Source of the DNA: Mycolicibacterium tokaiense
GTDB lineage: Bacteria > Actinomycetota > Actinomycetes > Mycobacteriales > Mycobacteriaceae
Assembly: GCF_010725885.1 (NCBI RefSeq)
Contig: NZ_AP022600.1
Location: 5,332,001-5,396,000, forward strand
Direction: 5' to 3'
Length of the DNA: 64,000 nucleotides
Each line of letters opens with the position of its first letter. The first letter of the stretch is position 1. Position numbers and translations under genes: made by a program. Below are positions 19,157 to 28,393 of the stretch, piece after piece. The notes under the pieces are model-generated. The model was not told the DNA's origin and did not search any database. It saw only the letters and a program-made list of their open reading frames with translations.

Positions 19157-19218
19157 CTGTTCCTCTCATTGATAACGAGCATCTGGTTCGAAGTGAGATT
19201 GAGGTGGCGCAACAGGAT

Positions 19219-20178
19219 TCAGACGCGAGTCAGGGATCGCACGTTGACCCGCGGATCGATCACGGAGTACACGAGGTCGACGATCAGGCTGGTGATCACG
19301 AAGATCAGCGCTGAGAGGACCACAACGCCCAGGACCACGGGAATGTCCTGGCGGTTGACCGCAGAGACGACCAGCCTGCCGAGTCCGGTCCGCGAGAACA
19401 CCGTTTCGGTGACCACCGATCCGGCAATGAGCTGACCCACCAGCAACCCCATCACGGTCAGCGGCGGGATGGCCGCGTTGCGTACGGCATGGTGCAGCAG
19501 CACCCGGATGCGGGAGGCGCCTTTGGCCCGTGCCGTCACGACGTACGGCTGCGCCATCGCGGTCCGCAGACTGCGCGCCAGGATCTGTGCTATCGCAGCA
19601 CCGACGGGAAGCGAAAGCGTCAACATCGGCATGACCAGGCTCTTCCAACCGTTGTTGCCCATCGGCGGGAACCACCCGAGCTGAAACGAGAACAGCTGAA
19701 TGAGGAGCAGGCCCAACCAGAATGCCGGCACCGACGCCCCGACCGACGGCAACGACAGCAGGATCTGGCGCAGCCAGCTCATGCGGGTGTAGGTACTCAA
19801 CACTGCCAAGGTGGTACCCCAGAGCACCGCGAAGATCAGTGCGAGCGCCGCGAGCGTGAGGGTGCCGGGAAGAACAGCGGCGATTTCGTCAACCACCGGC
19901 TGCCGCGTCTGCAACGACGTGCCGAAGTCTCCCTGAAGGGCGTTGCCCAAGGCGGAGAAGTACTGCACCACCAGCGGACGGTCGAAACCGAACTGCGCGT
20001 TGATGGCCGCGATCTGCTCGGGTGAGACCGTGGCGGCGACATTGCCGGCACCACCGGAGTTGAGCACCAGCCGTACCGGGTCAGACGGCATGATGAACAG
20101 GATCAGGAATGCGAGGGTGAAGGCCGCCCAGAGGACGAGCATTGCCTGCGCTATTCGCCGGAGTACGTAAAGAAGCAC
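19219..20178 (-). CDS. ABC transporter permease, DppB type
   Basis: A 319-residue integral membrane permease. N-terminal span LRRIAQAMLVLWAAFTLAFLILFIMP; the DppB-specific extracytoplasmic segment INAQFGFDRPLVVQYF; central spans; EAA-type loop TARAKGASRIRVLLHHAVRN. It forms the import channel with the DppC-type permease 4 kb downstream in the same operon; separating dppB and dppC by three enzyme and binding-protein genes is unusual. Start GTG 20178, giving the standard short N-terminus; no strong ribosome-binding site. As first gene of the operon it faces the divergent GntR regulator. Confidence 0.92.
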   Translation of the reverse strand: MLLYVLRRIAQAMLVLWAAFTLAFLILFIMPSDPVRLVLNSGGAGNVAATVSPEQIAAINAQFGFDRPLVVQYFSALGNALQGDFGTSLQTRQPVVDEIAAVLPGTLTLAALALIFAVLWGTTLAVLSTYTRMSWLRQILLSLPSVGASVPAFWLGLLLIQLFSFQLGWFPPMGNNGWKSLVMPMLTLSLPVGAAIAQILARSLRTAMAQPYVVTARAKGASRIRVLLHHAVRNAAIPPLTVMGLLVGQLIAGSVVTETVFSRTGLGRLVVSAVNRQDIPVVLGVVVLSALIFVITSLIVDLVYSVIDPRVNVRSLTRV

Positions 20179-20623
20179 AGCGGCAGTTTAATCACATTGA
20201 TATTGATGGCGCTACGTTTAGTTCCTGTGAAACTTGTTTCGGCAGCGTGAACTCTTCCAATTCGAGCATTAAGTTACTGCTAGAGAACACTTTTGAAGTC
20301 TACTCATGGCCGCAGATGTCGAAAGCCAGTTCCTGTGAGCGCAGCTTTCAGCAAGGTGGCTGAGCTTTCTCAATTACAGTCACACAGAAATTCAATTGGC
20401 CATCATGGATTTGCTGCAAGGCATGTACCCAGAGCTCGGGGGCTGATCTCAGCGCCTCACCGGCGGCCCCGTTGGCATACGTCGCAGCTTCTCTCGGAAG
20501 AATATAATATAGCGACATGCCGTCCGCTACCCCAGAACCACGATTCACTCGCCGCCCCGACCGCTGCGAGGGCTCGCCCTCCCGGACCGGCACCATCCGC
20601 GGCCTGGCCGTTATCCTCCGAGG
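20179..20623. promoter_or_regulatory. AT-rich divergent regulatory region between ABC operon and GntR regulator
   Basis: 445 bases with no credible gene. Base composition is visibly more AT-rich than the flanks, especially 20185-20400. An 11-base sequence AGTTCCTGTGA occurs twice on the plus strand, at 20220-20230 and 20328-20338. ATCAAT is directly repeated on the minus strand about 20-30 bases ahead of the permease GTG. A consensus-like -10 box lies at 20503-20508. Two short open frames here look accidental. The region should hold both promoters and the GntR operator. Confidence 0.6.
20503..20508 (+). promoter_or_regulatory. Putative -10 box TATAAT for the GntR regulator gene
   Basis: Perfect TATAAT about 115 bases ahead of the regulator ATG, inside an A/T run (aatataatatag). 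No good -35 hexamer at 16-18 bases, which is common in mycobacteria. Such a canonical box is rare in this GC-rich sequence, but the long leader makes the assignment tentative. Confidence 0.4.
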
Positions 20624-21334
20624 ATGACCCCGTCTGAGGATCTGCGCCGGGCGCGGTCCGGCGATGCCGACGGCGGCCCCACCACCGTCACCCAGCGCCT
20701 GGTGGTGGCACTGCGCAGCCGGATCCTGGCCAACGACCTCGAGCCCGGATCTCGCATCGTCGTCGACGATATTCGCAACCGCTACAAGGTTTCTCACATC
20801 CCGGTGCGCGAGGCGCTACGAACCCTCGAAGGAGAGGGACTGATCAGCAGCATCCCCAACCACGGGGCGCGGGTCACCGAACTGAGCGCCGACGAGATCG
20901 ACGGGCTCTACGATCTGCGGCTCATCATCGAGACCGCGTTGATCGGGCGTGCCTGCACAGTGAAAACCGACGAGGATGTGGCCGCCGCCAAACACGCACT
21001 GGATGCCATGAACCGGTTGGACCCGGTGGGCGAGCCGGTCCGATTCCAGGATGCGCACCGAGACTTTCACGCAGCGTTGATTCTGCCGGCCACCACCGAG
21101 GTGTCTCGTCAGACCCTGGAACCCATCTGGCAGCGGGTACAGCGCTACCTCGTGCAGATGTACCGCCTGCCGGTCGTCGCGCCGCGCGGCATGGTCCAGC
21201 ATCCACGGATCTTCGAAGCCTGGGCTGCCGGGGATCAGGAGTGCGTGTCACTGCTCGCCCAGCATCTCCGCGGCGGCCGCACTCAGATGGCAAAAGCGCT
21301 TGTGGTGCAACCCTGCTGCGGTTCTGACGACTGA
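20624..21334 (+). CDS. GntR-family regulator, FCD (FadR) type
   Basis: A 236-residue regulator. N-terminal GntR winged helix (about 20-85): LRSRILANDLEPGSRIVVDDIRNRYKVSHIPVREALRTLEGEGLI in segments, with PVREALR the recognition-helix signature. C-terminal FCD domain: DAHRDFHAAL, QHPRIFEAW and AQHLRGG supply the histidines and acid that bind a metal and an organic-acid ligand in this group. It is transcribed away from the importer/CoA operon, so it is the likely repressor of that operon, released by the substrate or a CoA/acid intermediate. Start ATG 20624, chosen because the preceding residues would run into non-coding sequence. Confidence 0.9.
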   Translation: MTPSEDLRRARSGDADGGPTTVTQRLVVALRSRILANDLEPGSRIVVDDIRNRYKVSHIPVREALRTLEGEGLISSIPNHGARVTELSADEIDGLYDLRLIIETALIGRACTVKTDEDVAAAKHALDAMNRLDPVGEPVRFQDAHRDFHAALILPATTEVSRQTLEPIWQRVQRYLVQMYRLPVVAPRGMVQHPRIFEAWAAGDQECVSLLAQHLRGGRTQMAKALVVQPCCGSDD

Positions 21335-21357
21335 TCGCGGTTTCGGACACGCCGCGG

Positions 21358-21837
21358 TCAGCCGGTCGGCTGATCAACGCGGTCGAGATAGAACCGCACC
21401 GAAGAGATCAGCCCGTCTCGGGTGGTGGCGATGACCGGGCCGATGAACGTGACCGGCTCACCCGAGGTCTTGGTGCCCGTCATCTCCCACTCCGACCACA
21501 GCTCGTCGTCGTGGGTTGCGGTGCGCAGGATCCTGGCGTTGAGGTTCGGCGCCAGCGCGTACATCGCCGTCCAGTTTTCCAGAACCTGATCGGTGCCGGT
21601 GAAGCTGCGTTCGGGGTGGTGGGGCAGCTCAGAGCGGAAGTCGGGGGTGAAGCAGTTCGCCACCTGTTGCGGATCACCGGAGTTGATGGCTTCCCGCAGC
21701 CGCTCGAGCGCCTGCGGGACGGGCGCGTCGGGCGTTGTGCTGGTGCCGCACGCCGCCATGGTGATCGCGACACAGCCGGTGAATGCCGCGTACAGAAGCC
21801 TCTTGCCGAACACGTCCACGCCCCTTCCACCGGTCAT
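21358..21837 (-). CDS. Lipoprotein with SnoaL/NTF2-like domain
   Basis: A 159-residue protein with a signal sequence ending TMAAC (Cys30), then a SnoaL-like/nuclear-transport-factor-2 fold: ALERLREAINSGDPQQVANCF, FRSELPHHPERSFTGTDQVLENW, and an anti-parallel sheet ending DGLISSVRFYLDRV. The fold binds small ligands; function unknown. Start ATG 21837 with GGAGGA 7 bases upstream; GTG 21840 is possible. The frame remains open some 570 bases upstream but over non-protein-like sequence. It converges with the GntR gene and is not obviously part of its pathway. Confidence 0.8.
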   Translation of the reverse strand: MTGGRGVDVFGKRLLYAAFTGCVAITMAACGTSTTPDAPVPQALERLREAINSGDPQQVANCFTPDFRSELPHHPERSFTGTDQVLENWTAMYALAPNLNARILRTATHDDELWSEWEMTGTKTSGEPVTFIGPVIATTRDGLISSVRFYLDRVDQPTG

Positions 21838-21962
21838 CACGGAGTCCTCCCCTACCCAAACACGGGTGATTCGGGGAGCATTCCATCTCCGCAGATGCCC
21901 GCCTCTGCGCGACACCTCAGCGACAGCGGCGGTATGTCGGCGGCGTGTGCCAAGGTGCGGAC

Positions 21963-22274
21963 ATGAGCCACGGGATCCCGGTGCGGGGCATCGAGTTGCG
22001 CTACCTGCTGACCACGTACCTTTTCGACCACGGACCCTCGACCGTCGATGAGCTGATTGACGGCTTGGCCCTCCAGGGTTTCGACGTGGTCGGTCGGCCG
22101 TCCAAAGCGGTCTCGGACGCGTTGCGGTGGGAGATGAGACACCACCGGGTGGCCCGGTCCGAACGCGGCGTGTACCGACCGGGTGTACTGCCTCGGTCCA
22201 CCGAGTACCGCATCGACCAACGGGTGCTTGCTCTGCGTGCGCGCGCAGCAGCGATTCCGCGCGAGGCGGCGTGA
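21963..22274 (+). CDS. Conserved hypothetical protein, winged-helix-like
   Basis: A 103-residue basic protein starting at ATG 21963. The pattern (LRYLLTTYLFDHGPSTVDELID, GLALQGFDVVGRPSKAVSDALRWEMRHHRVARSERGVY in segments) reads as a small winged-helix domain with a helix-turn-helix near residues 25-60 and a wing with GVYR. No sensor domain is present. It may bind DNA; no function can be assigned. An in-frame GTG 18 bases upstream is an alternative start. It runs divergent from the lipoprotein and convergent with the rRNA methyltransferase. Confidence 0.65.
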   Translation: MSHGIPVRGIELRYLLTTYLFDHGPSTVDELIDGLALQGFDVVGRPSKAVSDALRWEMRHHRVARSERGVYRPGVLPRSTEYRIDQRVLALRARAAAIPREAA

Positions 22275-22345
22275 GACATGTCGCTGAATTGTCGCTCAGA
22301 GACGGGCACTTCAGCGATCTCGGCGGCCGGAGGAGGGCGCCGTGA

Positions 22346-23122
22346 CTAGCCGCCCGCCCGGTGCGCGGCGGCACTCTGATACAAGCAGATGGCCGCGGCG
22401 GCAGCCACATTGAGGCTCTCGGCTCCCCCGGACATGGGAATGGTCACCCGCACATCGGCGGCCGCGGCCACGTCGGCAGGCAGCCCGTGCGCCTCGGAGC
22501 CGAACAGCCAGGCGGTCGGCACGCTGAGATCCAACGAGTCCAGTGACCGCTCGCCGTCCAGCGTCGTCGCCATCACCACCAGCTCGGCGAACACCAGATC
22601 GCGAATCAATCCCAGGGTGTCGGAGATCGACACCACCGGGAGGGTGAAGATGCTGCCCGCCGAGGACCGCAGGCATTTCGGGTTGTAGGGATCGACGCTG
22701 TTGCCGGCCAGGATCAGCGCGGCGGCACCCATGGCGTCGGCCAGCCGGATCAACGTCCCCGCATTACCGGGATCAGAGGTCTCCACCGCAACGGCCACCA
22801 GCTGCGGCGACGCCGCCAGAATGGCCGACAGATCGACCACAGGCGTGCGGCACACCGCCACCAAGCCCACCGGAGTCACCGTGTCGGACAACGCTTTTGC
22901 GGCACGCTCGGTGACCAGCTGAACGGGTGCACCGGTCAGCAGCACCGCGAAGCGCTCCCACGCAGCCTCGGTGGCGTACACCTCCTCAACGACACCGCGC
23001 CGCAGCGATGCCTCGACGAGGTTGGGACCTTCGGCGAGAAAGCGTGCGGCGCGGCGACGTTCGGAGGCTTTCTGCAGCTTGCTCGCTGCAGCCACCCGGT
23101 TGGAGCGCTCGGTGAGCGTCAG
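22346..23122 (-). CDS. tsnR: TrmH/SpoU-family RNA 2'-O-methyltransferase (TsnR-like)
   Basis: About 258 residues. N-terminal substrate-binding domain [41 protein letters not shown] in segments; C-terminal SPOUT domain with [34 protein letters not shown] and [21 protein letters not shown], the three knot motifs that bind AdoMet. It methylates an rRNA ribose. No ATG/GTG/TTG precedes the conserved LTERS sequence in a sensible place: a CTG at 23122, overlapping the rplT stop (CTGA) and with GGAGAAG 4 bases upstream, is the best start; GTG 23095 would cut off nine conserved residues. It forms the last gene of the infC-rpmI-rplT cluster. Confidence 0.88.
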   Translation of the reverse strand: MTLTERSNRVAAASKLQKASERRRAARFLAEGPNLVEASLRRGVVEEVYATEAAWERFAVLLTGAPVQLVTERAAKALSDTVTPVGLVAVCRTPVVDLSAILAASPQLVAVAVETSDPGNAGTLIRLADAMGAAALILAGNSVDPYNPKCLRSSAGSIFTLPVVSISDTLGLIRDLVFAELVVMATTLDGERSLDSLDLSVPTAWLFGSEAHGLPADVAAAADVRVTIPMSGGAESLNVAAAAAICLYQSAAAHRAGG

Positions 23123-23508
23123 GCAGCTTCTCCGGCAGGAGCGTTGACATCCGCGGGCAGCGCGGCCTTGGCCACCTCGACCAGAGCGGTGAACGCGGCG
23201 GGATCGCTGATGGCGATCTCCGACAGGTTCTTGCGGTCCACCTCGACGCCGGCCAGGTTCAGACCCTGGATCAAGCGGTTGTAGGTGATGTCGTTGGCGC
23301 GGGCCGCAGCGTTGATCCGCGAGATCCACAGCTTGCGGAACTCACCCTTGCGGGCCCGGCGATCCCGGTACGCGTAGGTCAGCGAGTGCAGCTGCTGCTC
23401 TTTGGCCTTGCGGTACAGGCGTGACCGCTGTCCGCGGTAGCCCTTGGACGCCTTGAGTACTGTGCGCCGCTTCTTCTGGGCGTTGACTGCGCGCTTGACG
23501 CGTGCCAT
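23119..23508 (-). CDS. rplT: 50S ribosomal protein L20
   Basis: A 129-residue protein with the L20 signature throughout: [55 protein letters not shown], and NRLIQGL. It binds 23S rRNA early in large-subunit assembly. Basic N-terminal extension intact, normal length for actinobacteria. Follows rpmI by about 45 bases on the same strand, and its stop overlaps the proposed start of the rRNA methyltransferase. In other bacteria L20 represses this operon by binding its leader; no L20-site mimic could be recognised by eye here. Confidence 0.98.
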   Translation of the reverse strand: MARVKRAVNAQKKRRTVLKASKGYRGQRSRLYRKAKEQQLHSLTYAYRDRRARKGEFRKLWISRINAAARANDITYNRLIQGLNLAGVEVDRKNLSEIAISDPAAFTALVEVAKAALPADVNAPAGEAA

Positions 23509-23552
23509 GTGATGTTCCTCGTTCTATCTAATCGGGCAAAAGGTCTGTGGGT

Positions 23553-23747
23553 CTAGCCGTTGAGCATGGCTTTGACACGCTTGGTGTCGGTGGCAGCCAC
23601 AACGGTGCGGCCGTCGAGGCGACGGGTGCGCTTGGTGGCCTTGTGCTCGAGCAGGTGGCGCTTGTTCGCCTTCTGCCGCACCACCTTGCCGGTGCCGGTG
23701 GTACGGAAACGCTTGGAAGCGCCGCTGTGGGTCTTTGCCTTGGGCAT
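23553..23747 (-). CDS. rpmI: 50S ribosomal protein L35
   Basis: A 64-residue L35: [20 protein letters not shown] start, [22 protein letters not shown] core. Start ATG 23747 with a GGATCC-rich spacer, 8 bases after the infC stop. Second gene of the infC-rpmI-rplT operon. Normal length, nothing unusual. Confidence 0.98.
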   Translation of the reverse strand: MPKAKTHSGASKRFRTTGTGKVVRQKANKRHLLEHKATKRTRRLDGRTVVAATDTKRVKAMLNG

Positions 23748-23755
23748 GGGGATCC

Positions 23756-24373
<618 letters not shown>

Positions 24374-24437
24374 GGGGCCTCCCTGGTTTGTTCCACTGTC
24401 GTAGACCGACAGACAGAAGTGAAACCACGTCATCAGC

Positions 24438-24462
24438 AAAAAAGCCCTGCACGGAGCAGGGC
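24438..24462 (-). terminator. Intrinsic terminator inside the infC leader (attenuator candidate)
   Basis: Read on the minus strand: GCCCTGC, loop tccgt, GCAGGGC, then six Ts. It lies 65 bases upstream of the infC start and downstream of wherever infC transcription begins, because the next gene upstream is divergent. It has the right polarity only for infC-directed transcription, so it should act as a premature terminator or attenuator of the infC-rpmI-rplT operon. Confidence 0.8.
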
Positions 24463-24492
24463 CCAAAGCCGACCGGTCGCGGGATGAACCGC

Positions 24493-24527
24493 CTGCGCAT
24501 CGCGCAGAAACGACATCTAGGATGTCG
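24493..24527 (-). other. Paired short hairpins upstream of the infC attenuator
   Basis: Two adjacent inverted repeats: CTGCGC-atc-GCGCAG at 24493-24507 and CGACATC-tag-GATGTCG at 24511-24527. On the minus strand they would form two 3-base-loop stems directly before the terminator hairpin in the infC leader RNA. The outer one could instead be an operator in the divergent infC/DUF1844 promoter region. Confidence 0.45.
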
Positions 24528-24627
24528 GTGACCGGACCGTTGCACCTGTGCGGTGAACGGTGGGAGTGGGACTCCACTTGCTGTCCTGGCGTGAGCCGGG
24601 ACGGTCGCGCATGGAAGTCTACCAGGC

Positions 24628-24990
24628 ATGACCGAAGATCCCAGAATCGCTGCAGACGCCGATCCAGCCGAGGTGCGCGAGCTCGCCGAGGTGCCCGCAG
24701 TCGAGGTGATCACCAGGTCAGCGGTGATGCTCATGAGTGCCGCCGCCGAGAAGCTCGGACTGTCCCATCCCGATCCCGACGACAGCCCGTTCCGCGATCT
24801 GGACGAGGCGCGCCGGCTCATCACCGCGCTGGCCGGCCTGGTGACCGCCTCCGTCGAGTATCTGGGCCCCCACGCCGGTCCGGTCCGCGACGGTCTCAAG
24901 AGTCTGCAGCTGGCGTTTCGCGAAGCCAGCGCCCACCCCGACGAGCCGGGCAAAGGTCCCGGCGAGAAGTACACCGGCCCGGTCTGGTAG
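24628..24990 (+). CDS. DUF1844-domain protein
   Basis: A 120-residue small acidic protein with the DUF1844 core: [39 protein letters not shown] and [18 protein letters not shown]. The family is widespread in actinobacteria and of unknown function. Start ATG 24628; divergent from infC and 54 bases ahead of lysX on the same strand. No signal peptide or clear membrane span. Confidence 0.85.
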   Translation: MTEDPRIAADADPAEVRELAEVPAVEVITRSAVMLMSAAAEKLGLSHPDPDDSPFRDLDEARRLITALAGLVTASVEYLGPHAGPVRDGLKSLQLAFREASAHPDEPGKGPGEKYTGPVW

Positions 24991-25044
24991 CCAACCGGGG
25001 GTTTCTCCAGGATATTTGCGGAGCCTGCGCATATCCTCCCGGCC

Positions 25045-28000
25045 ATGACCCTCGTCGACCGCCCGGTCCACAAGACGCCTGCCCGCTTCAGCTGGGTCCC
25101 CGCGGCGGCCGGGTGGACCGTCGGCGTCATCGCCACGCTCTCGCTGCTGGCCAGCGTCTCGCCGCTGGTCAGACACATCATCCGGATCCCGCGGGAGTTC
25201 GTCGACGATTACATTTTCAACTTCCCCGACACCAGCTTCGCCTGGGCGTTCGTGCTGGCGCTGCTGGCCGCGGCACTGGCCGCCCGCAAACGCATCGCCT
25301 GGTGGATCCTGGTGCTGTACATGCTCGCTGCGACGCTGGTGAACATCGCCGAACTGCTCACCGGTGGCGAACCGGTGGGCGAGGAGATCGGCGAGGTGAT
25401 CGGTCTGGTGTTCCACGCCGCCGCGATCGTCTTCCTGATCGTCGCCCACCGGCAATTCTGGGCGCGGGTGCGCCGGGCCGCGCTGGTCAAGGCCGCGGGA
25501 ACCCTGTTGGCCGGGATGGCACTGGGGATCGGCATCGGGTGGGGCCTGCTCGAGCTGTTCCCCGGAACGCTGGAGCGCGACTACCGCCTGGCCTATGCGC
25601 TGAACCGGGTGGTGGCCTTCGCCGGAGTCGACAGCGGCGCCTTCGACGGGCAACACCCCAGCGTCATCATCAACGCCCTGCTCGGCCTGTTCGGAGCACT
25701 GGCGCTGATGGTCGCCGCGGTGGTGCTCTTCCGGTCGCAGCAAGCCGACAACGCACTGACCGGCGAGGACGAGTCGGCCATCCGCGGCCTGCTCGAGGTC
25801 TTCGGCAAGAACGACTCACTCGGCTACTTCGCCACCCGCCGCGACAAATCGGTGGTCTTCGCTCCGGACGGCCGGGCGGCCATCACCTACCGGGTCGAGG
25901 TCGGGGTGTGTCTGGCCAGTGGGGATCCGGTGGGCGATCCCCGCGCCTGGCCGGCCGCCATCGACGCGTGGCTGCGGCTGTGTGAGGCCTACGGGTGGGC
26001 CCCCGGGGTGATGGGCGCCAGCGCCCAGGCCGCGCAGGCCTTCCGCGACGCCGGCCTGCACGCACTCGAACTCGGCGACGAAGCCATCCTGTACCCGGAC
26101 CGCTACAAGCTGTCCGGCCCGGACATGAAGCCGGTGCGCCAGGCCGTCACCCGCGCACGCCGTGCCGGGCTGACGGTGCGGATCCGTCGGCACCGCGAGC
26201 TGTCCGCCGAGGAACTCACGCAGGTGATCGAACGCGCCGACGAATGGCGCGACACCAACACCGAACGCGGGTTCTCCATGGCCCTGGGCCGCCTCGGTGA
26301 TCCCGCCGACGCCGACTGCCTGCTGGTGGAGGCGGTGCAGGGTGACCAGACCGTCGCGATGCTGTCACTGGTCCCGTGGGGCAGCAACGGCGTGTCCCTG
26401 GACCTGATGCGCCGATCCCGCCAATCTCCCAACGGCACCGTCGAACTGATGGTCAGCGAGTTGTGTCTGCAGGGCGAGAATTTCGGCATCACACGGATCT
26501 CGCTGAACTTCGCGATGTTCCGTTCGGCGTTCGAGGAGGGTGCGCAGTTGGGCGCCGGACCGGTGGCCCGCCTGTGGCGGGGGCTGCTGGTCTTCTTCTC
26601 CCGCTGGTGGCAGCTGGAGACGCTCTACCGCTCGAACATGAAATACCAGCCGGAATGGGTGCCGCGGTTCGCGTGCTACGAGGACGCCCGGCTGATCCCG
26701 CGGGTGGGTGTGGCGTCGGTGATCGCCGAAGGCTTCCTGGTGCTGCCCTTCACCCGCCGCACCGAACAACACACCGGCCAGCACTCGGCGGTGCCCGCGG
26801 CACTGGCGAACACCGGCGCACTGCACGACGACGGCAGCACCCCCGGCGCGGCGGCGCTGCCTGCGGACCCGACCCAGGAGTCCGGTACGCCGCGGCTGCC
26901 GGAACAGGTGCGGGTCCGGATGGCGAAGCTGAAGTGGTTGCAGGACAACGGCATCGACGCCTATCCCGTAGGTCAGGAACCCAGCCACACCGTGGCCTCC
27001 GCGCTGGCCGAGACCGATGGCACCGAGGTCACCGTGGCCGGGCGGATCCTGCGACTGCGCGACTACGGCGGTGTGTTGTTCGCCCAGGTGCGCGACTGGT
27101 CGGGCGAGACGCAGGTCCTGCTGGACAATTCCGCGCTCGCCACCGCCGAGTTCACCGCCGCCATCGATCTCGGCGATCTGGTCGAGGTGAGCGGCGTGAT
27201 GGGCGTGAGCCGCACCGGCACCCGCTCGGTTCTGGTGGCATCGTGGCGGCTGATCGGCAAGTGCCTGCGCCCGCTGCCGGACAAGTGGAAGGGCCTGACC
27301 GACCAGGAAGCGCGGGTGCGGGCGCGGTACGTGGACCTGGCCATCAACACCGAAGCCCGCGACCTCATCCGGGCTCGCAGCCAGGTGCTGCACGCCATCC
27401 GGGAGACGTTGTTCGACAAGGGTTTCCTGGAGGTCGAGACCCCGATCCTGCAGCAGATCCACGGCGGGGCCAACGCCCGCCCATTCACCACGCACATCAA
27501 CGCCTACGACCTCGATCTGTACCTGCGGATCGCACCGGAGCTGTATCTCAAACGGCTCTGCGTCGGCGGCGTGGAGCGGGTGTTCGAACTGGGCCGCGCG
27601 TTCCGCAACGAGGGAGTGGACTTCAGCCACAACCCCGAGTTCACCCTGCTGGAGGCCTATCAGGCGCACGCCGACTACCTGGTGTGGATCGACGGCTGCC
27701 GCGAGTTGATCCAGAACGCGGCGATGGCCGCCAACGGCGCCCACGTGATCATGCGCCCGGGCCCGGACGGCACCCTGGAACCTGTTGACATCTCCGGGCA
27801 GTGGGCGGTCAAGACGGTGCACGACGCGGTGTCGGACGCACTGGGCGAGCACATTGACGTCGACACCGACGTGCCCGCACTGCGCAGGCTCTGCGACGCC
27901 GCCGCCATCCCGTACCAGACCCATTGGGACGCCGGAGCGGTGGTGCTCGAGATGTACGAGCATCTGGTGGAAGACCGCACCGAGGCACCCACCTTCTACA

Positions 28001-28341
28001 CCGACTTCCCTGCCTCGGTGTCCCCGCTGACCCGCCCGCACCGCAGCAAGCCGGGTGTGGCCGAGCGGTGGGATCTGGTGGCGTGGGGGGTCGAGCTGGG
28101 CACCGCCTACAGCGAGCTCACCGACCCGGTGCTGCAGCGGCGGCGGCTGCACGAACAGTCGATGCTGGCCGCCGGCGGTGATCCCGAGGCGATGGAACTG
28201 GACGAGGACTTCCTGCAGGCCCTGGAATACGCGATGCCGCCGACCGGTGGTCTCGGCATGGGGGTGGACCGCATCGTCATGATGATCACCGGGCGCAGCA
28301 TCCGCGAAACCCTGCCGTTCCCCCTGGCCAAACCCCGCTGA
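25045..28341 (+). CDS. lysX: Bifunctional lysylphosphatidylglycerol synthetase / lysine--tRNA ligase
   Basis: A 1098-residue fusion. Residues 1-230: several membrane spans ([33 protein letters not shown]; and others). Residues 240-590: MprF-type GNAT-like lysyltransferase domain ([40 protein letters not shown]). Residues 620-1098: class II lysyl-tRNA synthetase with OB fold and motifs [20 protein letters not shown] and [16 protein letters not shown]. It charges tRNA-Lys and transfers lysine to phosphatidylglycerol, giving membrane charge and resistance to cationic peptides; this fusion is characteristic of mycobacteria and relatives. Start ATG 25045. Confidence 0.97.
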   Translation: MTLVDRPVHKTPARFSWVPAAAGWTVGVIATLSLLASVSPLVRHIIRIPREFVDDYIFNFPDTSFAWAFVLALLAAALAARKRIAWWILVLYMLAATLVNIAELLTGGEPVGEEIGEVIGLVFHAAAIVFLIVAHRQFWARVRRAALVKAAGTLLAGMALGIGIGWGLLELFPGTLERDYRLAYALNRVVAFAGVDSGAFDGQHPSVIINALLGLFGALALMVAAVVLFRSQQADNALTGEDESAIRGLLEVFGKNDSLGYFATRRDKSVVFAPDGRAAITYRVEVGVCLASGDPVGDPRAWPAAIDAWLRLCEAYGWAPGVMGASAQAAQAFRDAGLHALELGDEAILYPDRYKLSGPDMKPVRQAVTRARRAGLTVRIRRHRELSAEELTQVIERADEWRDTNTERGFSMALGRLGDPADADCLLVEAVQGDQTVAMLSLVPWGSNGVSLDLMRRSRQSPNGTVELMVSELCLQGENFGITRISLNFAMFRSAFEEGAQLGAGPVARLWRGLLVFFSRWWQLETLYRSNMKYQPEWVPRFACYEDARLIPRVGVASVIAEGFLVLPFTRRTEQHTGQHSAVPAALANTGALHDDGSTPGAAALPADPTQESGTPRLPEQVRVRMAKLKWLQDNGIDAYPVGQEPSHTVASALAETDGTEVTVAGRILRLRDYGGVLFAQVRDWSGETQVLLDNSALATAEFTAAIDLGDLVEVSGVMGVSRTGTRSVLVASWRLIGKCLRPLPDKWKGLTDQEARVRARYVDLAINTEARDLIRARSQVLHAIRETLFDKGFLEVETPILQQIHGGANARPFTTHINAYDLDLYLRIAPELYLKRLCVGGVERVFELGRAFRNEGVDFSHNPEFTLLEAYQAHADYLVWIDGCRELIQNAAMAANGAHVIMRPGPDGTLEPVDISGQWAVKTVHDAVSDALGEHIDVDTDVPALRRLCDAAAIPYQTHWDAGAVVLEMYEHLVEDRTEAPTFYTDFPASVSPLTRPHRSKPGVAERWDLVAWGVELGTAYSELTDPVLQRRRLHEQSMLAAGGDPEAMELDEDFLQALEYAMPPTGGLGMGVDRIVMMITGRSIRETLPFPLAKPR

Positions 28342-28393
28342 GTTCACAGCCGCCTCGCAGCGACCCTTAAGAATCGCGGGTCACGATGACGGA

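Noticed and set aside
20142..20637. Small plus-strand genes in the AT-rich intergenic region
   Set aside because: Two short open frames exist but have no ribosome-binding site, no conserved-looking sequence and overlap the likely promoters.
24522..25985. A 487-codon frame overlapping DUF1844 and lysX
   Set aside because: Frame-shifted shadow of lysX; its composition (Arg, Gly, Pro) is that of out-of-frame translation.
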